Source: Desulfotruncus arcticus DSM 17038 (GTDB lineage Bacteria; Bacillota; Desulfotomaculia; Desulfotomaculales; Desulfallaceae). From it: a DNA stretch of 64,000 nucleotides. Below, in pieces: positions 51,727-58,946 of the stretch. Location of the stretch: the NCBI RefSeq assembly GCF_900113335.1, contig NZ_FOOX01000002.1, positions 273,635 through 337,634 of the forward strand, read 5' to 3'. The notes beneath the pieces were generated by a model. It was not told where the DNA came from. It did no database searches and was given only the letters and a program-made list of their open reading frames with translations. A program made the translations under genes and the position numbers. The number at the start of each line of letters is the position of its first letter. The first letter of the stretch is position 1.

Positions 51727-54198
51727 ATGATTGAAAAACAGGCTTTTCAAACCAATATCCATTATTTTTCTCCATGGCTTCTTAAAAAGCTGGGAGGTAT
51801 TCTAACCGCGCCGGTAACGGTGGTAGAAGCCCCTTCGGGGTATGGCAAGACCACGGCGGTGCGGGATTATCTTATGGACAACCTGCCCAAGGGCACACCT
51901 GTCTATTGGTGGAGCGCAGCCGAGGACGCGCCGGGGACTTCTTGGACGAGGCTGTGCCGGGAGTTTGAGCATATTGATCCGGCGGCGGGAAAAGAACTGC
52001 TTTCCGCCGGCTTTCCCAGAGTGATGACTGCCTGGGAGATCGGACAGGTAATCGGCAGCCTCCGCTGCGATACGCAATCGGTGCTGGTGCTGGATGATTT
52101 TCATTTTTTGCAAAAGGAACTGCCCCGGACCGTTATGTCGGTGCTGCTCTCCTACGCCGGAACGAAGCTGCATCTGGTCATCATCACCCAAACGGTGCGC
52201 CCATTCTCCCTCTCTTTTTTTGAGCAGGCGGGCGTCCATTACATCCGGATAGAGGACCTGCGTTTGAATGCGGAAGATGTTCGGCACTATTGCCGGCTTT
52301 GCGGTGTTGCTGTTTCACAGGCTGAAGCCGGGCAGCTTTACGGATATACCGAGGGCTGGATCGTGGCGCTCTATCTCACCGTGCTGCAAATGCAGCGGGG
52401 AGAAGGGCTTTCTCCGGGCCTCAGCGTCCTCCAACTCATGGAAAATATCGTATGGGATGGCTTGAGCAGTCAGGGGAAAAATTTGTTCTTTCACATTGCG
52501 CTCTTTTCCGGTGTGACAATCGAGCAGATTTGCTTTTTGCTCCAGGCCGATCCCCTGCCGGAAAGCGTGTTTACCCTGCTGGAAGAAACGCCCTTTGTCC
52601 GTTACCAGGCTGAAGAGCGGCGCTATGTGCCCCATGCTATTCTCAGGGAAATGCTGCTGCGCAGGCTCAAGGCGGCGGATACCCAGACGAAAATCAGCTG
52701 CTATAGCCGTGCAGGTGCATGGTATACACGAGCGGGTGAGACTGTGAACGCCCTCTCCTGCTTCTTTAAGGTGGAGGATTATGATTCCATTCTCTCCCTG
52801 CCGTTGACCGGGCTGACCCTGGCTCGAATCGACGGCGTATCCTTTACCCAGCTTGCTGCCGGTCTTTTGGCTGATTGTCCTGCGGCGATCAGGGGCAAAT
52901 ACCCCATCTCACTGCTGCGCATTGCCTATGCCCTCATTGGAGCCGAAAGGCGCGAACAAGCGGGCGCGCTACTGGAGGAAATCAAGAACATCATCGGGGA
53001 AGTGGAGGACGAAACTGAGCGCAGTGCTTTGTTGGGGGAATGGACGCTGGTTTCCGCCTACATGGAGTTTCCCGATATCGAAAAAATGGAACCCCTGGTC
53101 CAAAAGGCGGCTGAGATGATCGGAGGCAGATGCAGGACGCTTACAGCAAGTGAGCCCTTCGCTTTTGGTCTGCCCCTGATGATTTTCTTCCACCGAAGGC
53201 CTGGCCGGCTGGAGAGGGAAATCCAGGCCCTTGCCAACGTGGCGAGCCTGCTTTATGCCCTCACCGGTGTGAAAAGCGGTGCGGATGTGCTGCTGAAGGC
53301 CGAAACAGCCCTCTATCGCGGATGTCTTCCGGAGGCGGAGCCCCTTTGCTATCAAGCCGCCTATCTGGCCGAAGGTAGCGGGCAGTGGACAGTGCGGACA
53401 GGAACGGTCAATTTGATGGCGCAGCTGGCCGTTAAGCGCGGCAGCAATAATGACTTGTCGCAGTATATCAAAGAATTGGAGGAAACAGTAGGCACGGATG
53501 CTATATGTCCTTTTGTCACGCAAATGCTGCAGACGGATTATTATATGTGGCTGGGCCTGACCGAATTGATTCCCATATGGGTTCGGGATGGCAGAGCAAC
53601 CTTCTCCGATGCACCCTCATGGGTAAAGATTTATTTGGGATATTTCCATCTTGGTGTCCTTTTGCAGGAGGGAGAATATATCCGGCTGCTGGGGGCGGCG
53701 GAGGCTGCCATATTGGAATGCCGGGAACTGGGCTATCTGATGGTGGAAATATACATGCATATCATAGCGGCAATGGGCTGTTTTAATACCGGACGGCGCA
53801 AAGAGGCTTTTTCCCATGTGCGGGAAGCCCTTGCCAGAGCCATACCCGACGGTATCTATCTCCCCTTCATGGAATTTAAATCGGTGCTGGGCGGTTTGGT
53901 CGAGAATGCTTTTGCCGAGCTGGGTGAGAGGATGCCGGAGGAAATCGCCACAAGCGGACAGTTAATCAGTGATAACTGGAAGCTCCTGATCCGGCTCAGC
54001 TCAGAAAGCGGGACGCTGCCCCACGGCCTGACCGAGCGGGAAATGGAGGTGGCTACCCTTGCCGCCAGGGGCATGAGCAACAAGGAAATCGCTTCAGTAT
54101 TGTTTATTTCGGAGGCTACCGTTAAATTCCACCTGCGCTCTGTGTTTTCCAAGCTGGGCATCAACCGCCGAAGCAAGCTGGCGGGGATTCTTGAATAA
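51727..54198 (+). CDS. MalT-type LuxR family regulator with ATP-binding domain
   Basis: An 823-residue large regulator. Walker A is EAPSGYGKTTAVRD (about residues 37-50), Walker B is SVLVLDDFHFL; a long helical TPR-like part follows, and the C-terminus is a LuxR HTH (LTEREMEVATLAARGMSNKE, then ISEATVKFHLRSVFSKLGI). Such proteins bind ATP and an inducer before they activate promoters. ATG 51727 is 8 nt behind GGAGG. It lies between a symporter-like gene and the DUF2442/sigma pair; it might control the sigma factor gene. The ligand is unknown. Confidence 0.87.
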   Translation: MIEKQAFQTNIHYFSPWLLKKLGGILTAPVTVVEAPSGYGKTTAVRDYLMDNLPKGTPVYWWSAAEDAPGTSWTRLCREFEHIDPAAGKELLSAGFPRVMTAWEIGQVIGSLRCDTQSVLVLDDFHFLQKELPRTVMSVLLSYAGTKLHLVIITQTVRPFSLSFFEQAGVHYIRIEDLRLNAEDVRHYCRLCGVAVSQAEAGQLYGYTEGWIVALYLTVLQMQRGEGLSPGLSVLQLMENIVWDGLSSQGKNLFFHIALFSGVTIEQICFLLQADPLPESVFTLLEETPFVRYQAEERRYVPHAILREMLLRRLKAADTQTKISCYSRAGAWYTRAGETVNALSCFFKVEDYDSILSLPLTGLTLARIDGVSFTQLAAGLLADCPAAIRGKYPISLLRIAYALIGAERREQAGALLEEIKNIIGEVEDETERSALLGEWTLVSAYMEFPDIEKMEPLVQKAAEMIGGRCRTLTASEPFAFGLPLMIFFHRRPGRLEREIQALANVASLLYALTGVKSGADVLLKAETALYRGCLPEAEPLCYQAAYLAEGSGQWTVRTGTVNLMAQLAVKRGSNNDLSQYIKELEETVGTDAICPFVTQMLQTDYYMWLGLTELIPIWVRDGRATFSDAPSWVKIYLGYFHLGVLLQEGEYIRLLGAAEAAILECRELGYLMVEIYMHIIAAMGCFNTGRRKEAFSHVREALARAIPDGIYLPFMEFKSVLGGLVENAFAELGERMPEEIATSGQLISDNWKLLIRLSSESGTLPHGLTEREMEVATLAARGMSNKEIASVLFISEATVKFHLRSVFSKLGINRRSKLAGILE

Positions 54199-54212
54199 AA
54201 AAATTGCAATAA

Positions 54213-54488
54213 AAAACTATCCTTTCGAACGGGGCGAGAAATAAAATTCTGCTTTATTATATAAGGCAGAATTTTTCTTTTTTACGACAAAAACACAATG
54301 GAGGTACTTTTTTTAATGGGAACCATTCATTCAGTCATCCCTTTGGAGGGCTATCGGCTGCTTATAGAGCTTGATACCGGTAGTAGCATTATCGTGAATT
54401 TAGCGGGTAAGCTGAAAACCGCTCGCTTTGCGGAGCTTTCCGATCAAGCGGTATTTAACAATGTAAAAATCTATAGGGAAACGGTCAT
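54213..54488 (+). repeat. Direct duplication R1, left copy
   Basis: About 275 bp covering the LuxR terminator, the ribosome site and the first 57 codons of the DUF2442 gene. It is repeated at 57537-57809 with high identity (for instance CCTTTCGAAYGGGGCGAGAA and the terminator are shared nearly base for base). Confidence 0.85.
54244..54283 (+). terminator. Terminator behind the LuxR gene (duplicated element)
   Basis: ATTCTGC (54246-54252) and GCAGAAT (54266-54272) with a TTTTTCTTTTTT run. The same unit is found at 57570-57607 as part of a 275-bp duplication. Confidence 0.82.
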
Positions 54489-54555
54489 ATGGGGAGACGG
54501 TGTGTTAAAAATACCGCTGTTCGAGCTGATTAATGTTGCTGTCAATGGTATGTAG
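54316..54555 (+). CDS. DUF2442 family protein
   Basis: A 79-residue protein: MGTIHSVIPLEGYRLLIELD, SIIVNLAGKLKTARFAELSD, VFNNVKIYRETVIWGDGVLK follow the DUF2442 pattern of short beta-rich proteins. ATG 54316 lies 9 nt behind GGAGGTA; an ATG 18 bp upstream has no site. It stands 38 bp ahead of the sigma factor gene and is probably cotranscribed. A truncated second copy exists at 57637. Function unknown. Confidence 0.78.
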   Translation: MGTIHSVIPLEGYRLLIELDTGSSIIVNLAGKLKTARFAELSDQAVFNNVKIYRETVIWGDGVLKIPLFELINVAVNGM

Positions 54556-54593
54556 AAGGATATTCGTAATGTTTTATCAGGAGGATCTTAGTC

Positions 54594-55136
54594 ATGGGAA
54601 GAAATGAAGGAGATTTAGAATGCCGGGCTATTTATGACCCGGCTGACTTGATCAAAATTTACGATTATTACTTGCCCCGCGTCTATAAATATATACGCTA
54701 CAGGATCAATAACCAGGACGAGGCTGAAGATCTAACCAGCAAGGTCTTTGAACAGGTGCTGACCAATATCGGAAGATATAATCCCGAACGGTCGCCGTTT
54801 ACCACATGGATTTTTACCATTACCCATAATATCATTACCGATTATTTTCGCATGCGGAAGCGGCGCCAGATTGTGTCCATTGATTTAATTGGTGAGCTGG
54901 CATGCGCCAGAAGCGGGCCGGCTGATGCGGTAGTTCAAAACGAAACGCGGGAAGAACTGTTAAGGACATTATTCAGGCTGAGTGAACGGGAACGAAATAT
55001 TATCGGACTTAAGTTTGCGGCAGGTCTGAGCAATCGTGCGATATCCGAAATGACCGGCCTGACTGAAAGCAATGTGGCCGTTATACTTTACAGGGCTTTA
55101 AAAAAAATGAAGTCTGATTTGTCGACTGAGAAGTGA
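54594..55136 (+). CDS. ECF-type RNA polymerase sigma factor
   Basis: A 180-residue sigma-70 family protein with only regions 2 and 4. Region 2: YDYYLPRVYKYIRYRINNQD, EAEDLTSKVFEQVL, and SPFTTWIFTITHNIITDYFR (2.3/2.4). Region 4: LSERERNIIGLKFAAGLSNR and MTGLTESNVAVILYRALKKM as HTH. AGGAGG lies 9 nt before the ATG. There is no anti-sigma gene beside it. The eight ECF-like promoter sites in this window, with a CGTA -10 core, are its probable targets, since it is the only sigma factor here. Some members of this shape are annotated as SigW/SigM-like; I do not assign a group. Confidence 0.9.
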   Translation: MGRNEGDLECRAIYDPADLIKIYDYYLPRVYKYIRYRINNQDEAEDLTSKVFEQVLTNIGRYNPERSPFTTWIFTITHNIITDYFRMRKRRQIVSIDLIGELACARSGPADAVVQNETREELLRTLFRLSERERNIIGLKFAAGLSNRAISEMTGLTESNVAVILYRALKKMKSDLSTEK

Positions 55137-55214
55137 ATGAAATAAAATCGCACCTGAGCTTTCACCAGCCGCTTTGTTTTCCTTCTCTTGCTTAAACCGA
55201 TCCCGGACGCTCAT
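55098..55214 (-). pseudogene. Deletion-fusion relic: precursor gene start joined to radical SAM 3' end
   Basis: A 38-codon frame starting at ATG 55214, 7 nt behind GGAGGCC. Its 5' untranslated part (AACCGTTC, poly-A, TAAGGAGGCCAAC) closely matches that of the precursor gene at 60715, while its first codons read RDRFxxEKExK like the C-terminus of the radical SAM enzyme at 58947 (same TAAACCGATCCCGGA on the plus strand). It then runs antisense into the sigma gene. I read it as the scar of a deletion between a precursor gene and its maturase gene; a functional micropeptide cannot be excluded. Confidence 0.45.
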
Positions 55215-55394
55215 TTTTGTTGGCCTCCTTAGTATTTTTTTTGAACGGTTTACTTTGACGAAATGCCCATGCCAAAGTTGTCCGTGAATGATCTGTAGCT
55301 GTCGCCCCTTACGGATTCATCAATATCTACCTCTGCACTGTACGATGCACAACTCCCGCTCCAATTCACCCTCCAGGTGACTGCACTGGACATA

Positions 55395-55682
55395 TCAGAT
55401 TTCAAAGCCGCCGGCGACTGCGTTGAGCTCATTTTCCGTTAGCTCGTCCCCGTCCAGCAGGGACGCAATCCTGGCGGCCACCTCCGGAGCATGCTCGATA
55501 ACAATGTCGTCCAGCGTATCTCCGGTCACCCGGATCCGGGTACCGTCGGCAAAACTGAACCCCTCCCGGCGAAATGTCTCCAGCGGATTTGCCAGCAGTT
55601 CTTCCCGAAATGCTGCATCCGTTTCGAACCTCTTTCTAAAATGATTGAAAAGCCTCTGGAATCTCTCGAATTTTTCTCCCAT
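55395..55682 (-). CDS. NHLP-leader precursor, core apparently frameshifted
   Basis: A 95-residue protein with a nitrile-hydratase-like leader: FETDAAFREELLANPLETFR, then ASLLDGDELTENELNAVAGG up to residue 92. The frame stops only three residues after the GG (FEI). Omitting one T (plus-strand base 55397) continues it for 48 codons to 55250, giving a 51-residue core rich in Ser and Tyr with one Cys (starting IDMSSAVTWRVNWSGSC). That tail looks like a genuine core, so a one-base insertion, a sequencing error or recoding is suspected. CGAGGAGG lies before the ATG. ECF promoter E drives it. Confidence 0.78.
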   Translation of the reverse strand: MGEKFERFQRLFNHFRKRFETDAAFREELLANPLETFRREGFSFADGTRIRVTGDTLDDIVIEHAPEVAARIASLLDGDELTENELNAVAGGFEI

Positions 55683-55756
55683 GCAAAACCTCCTCGTTTA
55701 TCTTAAACCATTATCATACTTTCCGGAACAGATACGCCTCGTGCGGGCATCAGCGG

Positions 55757-56026
55757 TTTTTGGTTTCTGTATGTTAATACGTCCCAGCTGGTTTTTCATT
55801 ACACTTTTTAGTAATATTTTTTATGATAGGGGAAAGGGGATGATCGCTATTGGCAAAAAAATATACAGCGACATTTTAGCTGATTTCGGAGCTACAGAAC
55901 CGGAAATTCTGGAGTTACTGGCATATAATAATAATTTTTTCGACCGTGAGCTGTTAGAATCGGTATCTTTTCCCCTTGCTGACGAACCATTTATAGAAGC
56001 ATGGGAAATGTACGGCCGGGAAGCTC
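55757..56026 (+). repeat. Direct duplication R2, left copy
   Basis: About 270 bp spanning ECF promoter E and the first 60 codons of the HExxH protein gene. The other copy lies at 60752-61034. Identity is near complete through the promoter and about 90% in the coding part. Confidence 0.85.
55774..55803 (-). promoter_or_regulatory. ECF-type promoter site E (minus strand)
   Basis: On the minus strand TGTAATG (55803-55797), 15 nt, CGTATTAA (55781-55774), then CATACAG. It drives the NHLP precursor at 55682 and lies divergent to the HExxH gene. Confidence 0.7.
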
Positions 56027-56973
56027 AGGAAAAAGGAACTTTTGCTGTACTGCGGGACCGTCTGGTGCAGTTTCGTTTCCCAATCCAGTCAGGGATCAGC
56101 CGGACAGAAAGTTATCGCTCGGCAACCCTGAGGGGGAAATGGGTTGAAGTACCCCAGGCAGGTTTAACATTGGCATGCCCCGAAAAACTGGAGCTTTATT
56201 TACACCAGACTCTGGCGGGCAAAATCCCGATACTGTTTACAAGGCACAGGCCGGATTTCGTTACACTGGTGCAGGCCTTGGCCCATCACAACGAACCTGG
56301 TGAAATTCCTGCTTCCATGGGAGCTTGCCTGATAAAGGGGTACAATAACTGGGACCGGATTCAATTCTACAGAAACAAATGGCAGGAGGAAAACCCTCTC
56401 CAATGCAGCGAAAAGGATTGGCCGGAAGAATTTAGGAAGTTAATTCCCCGTAAAGAACTGTACCAGGATACTTTTATTATTTTAAGTGATGGGGATTACA
56501 GTGGTATAACGGCAGAAGAAATGAAACTAACCTGGGAAAAATGGAGAGAAATGTCACTGGTTATTCGCCGGGAACACGAGGCGACCCATTATTTTACCCT
56601 GCGTGTTTTCGGCCTGGCCCGCAATCATATCCTGGATGAACTGATTGCCGACTTTATGGGGATTATCGCTGCCACTGGTTCCTACCGGTCCCATTGGTTT
56701 TTGCGCTTCCTTGGTTTGGAGGATTACCCTGCCTACCGGGAGGGTGGCAGGCTGGAAAATTATCTCTGCCACACAAAACTCTCCCAGGGGGCTTTCAAAA
56801 TACTTCAGCGTCTGGTAAAAAGCGCAGCAGAAAACCTGGAGCAAATTTATCACCAATATGGGGAAGGAATAGATTGGCAACCGGTGGTTTTTACCGGCCT
56901 GACCATGATCGATCTTGTTTCTAAAGATGCGGAAAAATTTTTGCGAAACTCCGGGGCAAGTAATTATTTATGA
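55840..56973 (+). CDS. Putative zinc metalloprotein with HExxH motif, family not recognised
   Basis: A 377-residue soluble protein. The striking motif is HEATH at residues 246-250 (REHEATHYFTLRVFG), followed by a helix with LDELIADFMG (Asp266, Glu267), the arrangement of a gluzincin-like metallopeptidase in which a downstream acidic residue is the third ligand. I cannot match the rest to a named family. It has no signal peptide, so it should act in the cytoplasm. The start ATG follows AGGGGAAAGGGG. It lies between two NHLP precursor genes, its 5' end was duplicated at 60834, and it might process or degrade precursors or leaders. That role is inference. Confidence 0.75.
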   Translation: MIAIGKKIYSDILADFGATEPEILELLAYNNNFFDRELLESVSFPLADEPFIEAWEMYGREAQEKGTFAVLRDRLVQFRFPIQSGISRTESYRSATLRGKWVEVPQAGLTLACPEKLELYLHQTLAGKIPILFTRHRPDFVTLVQALAHHNEPGEIPASMGACLIKGYNNWDRIQFYRNKWQEENPLQCSEKDWPEEFRKLIPRKELYQDTFIILSDGDYSGITAEEMKLTWEKWREMSLVIRREHEATHYFTLRVFGLARNHILDELIADFMGIIAATGSYRSHWFLRFLGLEDYPAYREGGRLENYLCHTKLSQGAFKILQRLVKSAAENLEQIYHQYGEGIDWQPVVFTGLTMIDLVSKDAEKFLRNSGASNYL

Positions 56974-56994
56974 CTAAAATTTATTCAGCCATTG

Positions 56995-57024
56995 TGTAAT
57001 GAAAGCCCGGCTATAACGTATTAA
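56995..57024 (+). promoter_or_regulatory. ECF-type promoter site D
   Basis: TGTAATG (56995-57001), 15 nt, CGTATTAA (57017-57024), then CATACAG. It is 58 bp before the NHLP precursor at 57082. Confidence 0.7.
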
Positions 57025-57081
57025 CATACAGAAGCAAAATTCCAGTATGGAGCAAATCAAAAATAAGGAGGGATAAACAAA

Positions 57082-57420
57082 ATGAGCGAACATAAAAAGT
57101 ACACTCAAAAGCTGCCCACCTGGCAGGAGTTCCAGAACGGGCTGATGGTCAGAGCGCTAAAAGACGAGAGTTTCCGCAAGGAACTGCTGGTTAATCCCAG
57201 GGCGGTGGTGGAGAAGGAAATGGGTAAGCTTAAGCAAGGGGCTAAACTTCCTGAAAACCTGGAGGTCAAGGTAATTGAGCAGCCCCAAAATGCCCTGTAC
57301 CTTATACTGCCAACCATTTCGGATGAACTTTCTGATGAATTGCTCGACGAAGTGACAGGCGGGATGAACTCAATGGAATATATGATTCGTTATTGGCTTA
57401 AACAATTTGGCTTAGCTTAA
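57082..57420 (+). CDS. NHLP-leader precursor with short Cys-free core
   Basis: A 112-residue precursor. The leader (94 residues) is of the nitrile hydratase alpha type: FQNGLMVRALKDESFRKELL, NPRAVVEKEMG, LEVKVIEQPQNALYLILPTI, ending ELSDELLDEVTGG. The core is 18 residues, MNSMEYMIRYWLKQFGLA, with one Ser, no Cys or Thr, and an amphipathic helical look. It could be exported unmodified after C39 cleavage or be altered at Tyr/Trp. AAGGAGG lies 10 nt before the ATG. It is behind promoter D and ahead of a duplicated terminator. Confidence 0.83.
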   Translation: MSEHKKYTQKLPTWQEFQNGLMVRALKDESFRKELLVNPRAVVEKEMGKLKQGAKLPENLEVKVIEQPQNALYLILPTISDELSDELLDEVTGGMNSMEYMIRYWLKQFGLA

Positions 57421-57536
57421 ACAATTTGGTAAATATAACGTGGTAGGCGGTGTTTTCACCGATGATATTAGGTATTCAGTTTGCAGCTTTTTTCCTTTTG
57501 TTGCCGTATGTGAAACAATACTTAAAAAAAATGCCA

Positions 57537-57809
57537 AAAACCATCCTTTCGAATGGGGCGAGAAATAAAATTCTGCTTTATTATATAAGGCAGAATTTTT
57601 CATTTTTAAGAAAAGGAAACAATGGAGGTACTTTTAATGGGAACCATTCATTCAGTTATCACCCTGGATGGCTATCGGCTGCTTATAGAGCTTAACATCG
57701 GCAGTAGCATTATCCCGAATTTAGCGGGGAAACTGAAAACCGCTTGCTTTGCGGAGCTTTCCGATCTAGCGGTATTTAACAATGTTAAAACCGATAGGGA
57801 AACGGTCAT
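57537..57809 (+). repeat. Direct duplication R1, right copy
   Basis: Second copy of 54213-54488, including the terminator and the 5' part of the DUF2442 gene, ending at the shared GAAACGGTCAT. Confidence 0.85.
57570..57607 (+). terminator. Terminator behind the 57082 precursor (duplicated element)
   Basis: ATTCTGC (57570-57576) and GCAGAAT (57590-57596) followed by TTTTTCATTTTT; the duplicate of the terminator at 54244. Confidence 0.8.
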
Positions 57810-57825
57810 TAACCTATTTCCTTAA
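57637..57825 (+). pseudogene. Truncated DUF2442 copy
   Basis: 62 residues. It matches the protein at 54316 over about 57 residues (MGTIHSVITLDGYRLLIELN, VFNNVKTDRETVI) and then ends in an unrelated NLFP and stop, losing the conserved C-terminal strand. GGAGGTA precedes the ATG, so it may still be translated. Its stop overlaps the end of the convergent sensor-like gene by four bases. Confidence 0.7.
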
Positions 57826-58463
57826 ACTAGATCATTTCTGTCCGTACGAACAATTGCTTCCGGTTTAAGGGTTATAAAGACCAACAAGGAAAAGCAAAGA
57901 GATACCTCGAGGGTATAAATCAAAATACTCTTTAAGCGACTCCACAATTCATCATGAAAATACTTTACATCGATATCTGTGCCAACTATTCCGACGATAT
58001 CGCCGTTTTTATTAATTAAAGGACTATAACCGGTGATAAAAGTACCCCACTTATCGTAGCTCTTCACACCGGTATGCAGTCCGGCCCTGCTGGTATAGGC
58101 CTCGGGAGTAAAAAGTTTATCCGCTTCACCCAGGGAATCCTTTTCGGCATCAAAGATGTATTCAATTTGTGAATCAGAAATTTTATGTTTTACGTAAAGG
58201 TATTTTATCCCCGTTTGTTGTTGTACCTCGCGAAAATAGTCCTGCATTTGATGAAAATAGGCGTTACGCTCCTTTGTGTTGACTATCTGCTCATATTGGT
58301 TGGCATCAATTGCCCCGGCAACCACTTGGGATATGGTTAACGCCTCCTTGCCGATATCATTGGTTGTTCTTTCATACCAATGATCCAGGAAAATTGTTTG
58401 TACGGAAATAAAAAAGATAATAATGGCAATGTATAGAATGATTAATCGTGTCTTCCTTTTCAT
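57822..58463 (-). CDS. Cache-like extracytoplasmic sensor protein, probably truncated
   Basis: A 213-residue protein with an N-terminal membrane helix (LIILYIAIIIFFISVQTIFL), an extracytoplasmic part of about 140 residues with a Cache/PAS-like pattern (TSRAGLHTGVKSYDKWGTFI, INKNGDIVGIVGTDIDVKYF) and a second helix near residue 190. It stops 15 residues after that helix with no output domain. Normal relatives carry a kinase, GGDEF or chemotaxis domain, so it is probably cut where duplication R1 was joined. GGGAGAG lies before the ATG. It is the last gene of the minus-strand precursor/radical SAM unit. Confidence 0.72.
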   Translation of the reverse strand: MKRKTRLIILYIAIIIFFISVQTIFLDHWYERTTNDIGKEALTISQVVAGAIDANQYEQIVNTKERNAYFHQMQDYFREVQQQTGIKYLYVKHKISDSQIEYIFDAEKDSLGEADKLFTPEAYTSRAGLHTGVKSYDKWGTFITGYSPLINKNGDIVGIVGTDIDVKYFHDELWSRLKSILIYTLEVSLCFSLLVFITLKPEAIVRTDRNDLV

Positions 58464-58500
58464 CAGACTTTCTCTCCCTTAAACGTTCTTGGTGTTCTGG

Positions 58501-58932
58501 CTAGTTCTTTTTACTTTCGGCCTTGAGATGTTCCCCGGCTTTTTCAGCCTCCTTATACATATCCGAATTCTTTGGCGTTACATTCTTGTAGTCTTCGTTA
58601 ACGCAAAACCACATGCCTTGACACAGCAGATAGAGTTTTCCTGTTTCCTTTAGAAAGTAATATTCCCTTGGTGACGCCTCGGTGTCCTGTTCGTAATAAT
58701 ATATGTCCTTGCCCCTGATCTCCTGCGGAACTAAATTATCATTATCTATTTTTTTTATGCCCTGGAATGATGCCTTCACATTTTCATATTCATTTATAAT
58801 CTTTAAGCCTGCTGCCGAATCAGCTCCTTTGGCAGGTTTTGCGTTGCACCCGCCAAGTAAAATTGTGGATGCTGCTATAGCAATTAAAATTAAACTTATG
58901 GTAATTGCTATTGATAGATTTTTCTTTTTCAA
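58501..58932 (-). CDS. Small lipoprotein of the radical SAM unit
   Basis: A 143-residue lipoprotein: signal peptide ending LLGGC, then a soluble part without recognised domain (EYENVKASFQGIKKIDNDNL, DIYYYEQDTEASPREYYFLK, LYLLCQGMWFCVNEDYKNV). TTG start 8 nt behind AAAGGAGC. It lies 14 bp behind the radical SAM gene in the same unit. Immunity, sensing or export help are possible; nothing in the sequence decides. Confidence 0.7.
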   Translation of the reverse strand: MKKKNLSIAITISLILIAIAASTILLGGCNAKPAKGADSAAGLKIINEYENVKASFQGIKKIDNDNLVPQEIRGKDIYYYEQDTEASPREYYFLKETGKLYLLCQGMWFCVNEDYKNVTPKNSDMYKEAEKAGEHLKAESKKN

Positions 58933-58946
58933 TATGGGAAGCTCCT

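Noticed and set aside
51727..54198. Large ATP-binding protein as an STAND-type phage defence gene
   Set aside because: The C-terminal LuxR HTH and the MalT-like layout mark a transcription regulator; no effector domain is present.
55645..55839. N-terminal extension of the HExxH protein by 65 codons
   Set aside because: The extension runs antisense through the NHLP precursor start and ECF promoter E; the ATG at 55840 has a strong ribosome site and the duplicated copy keeps it.
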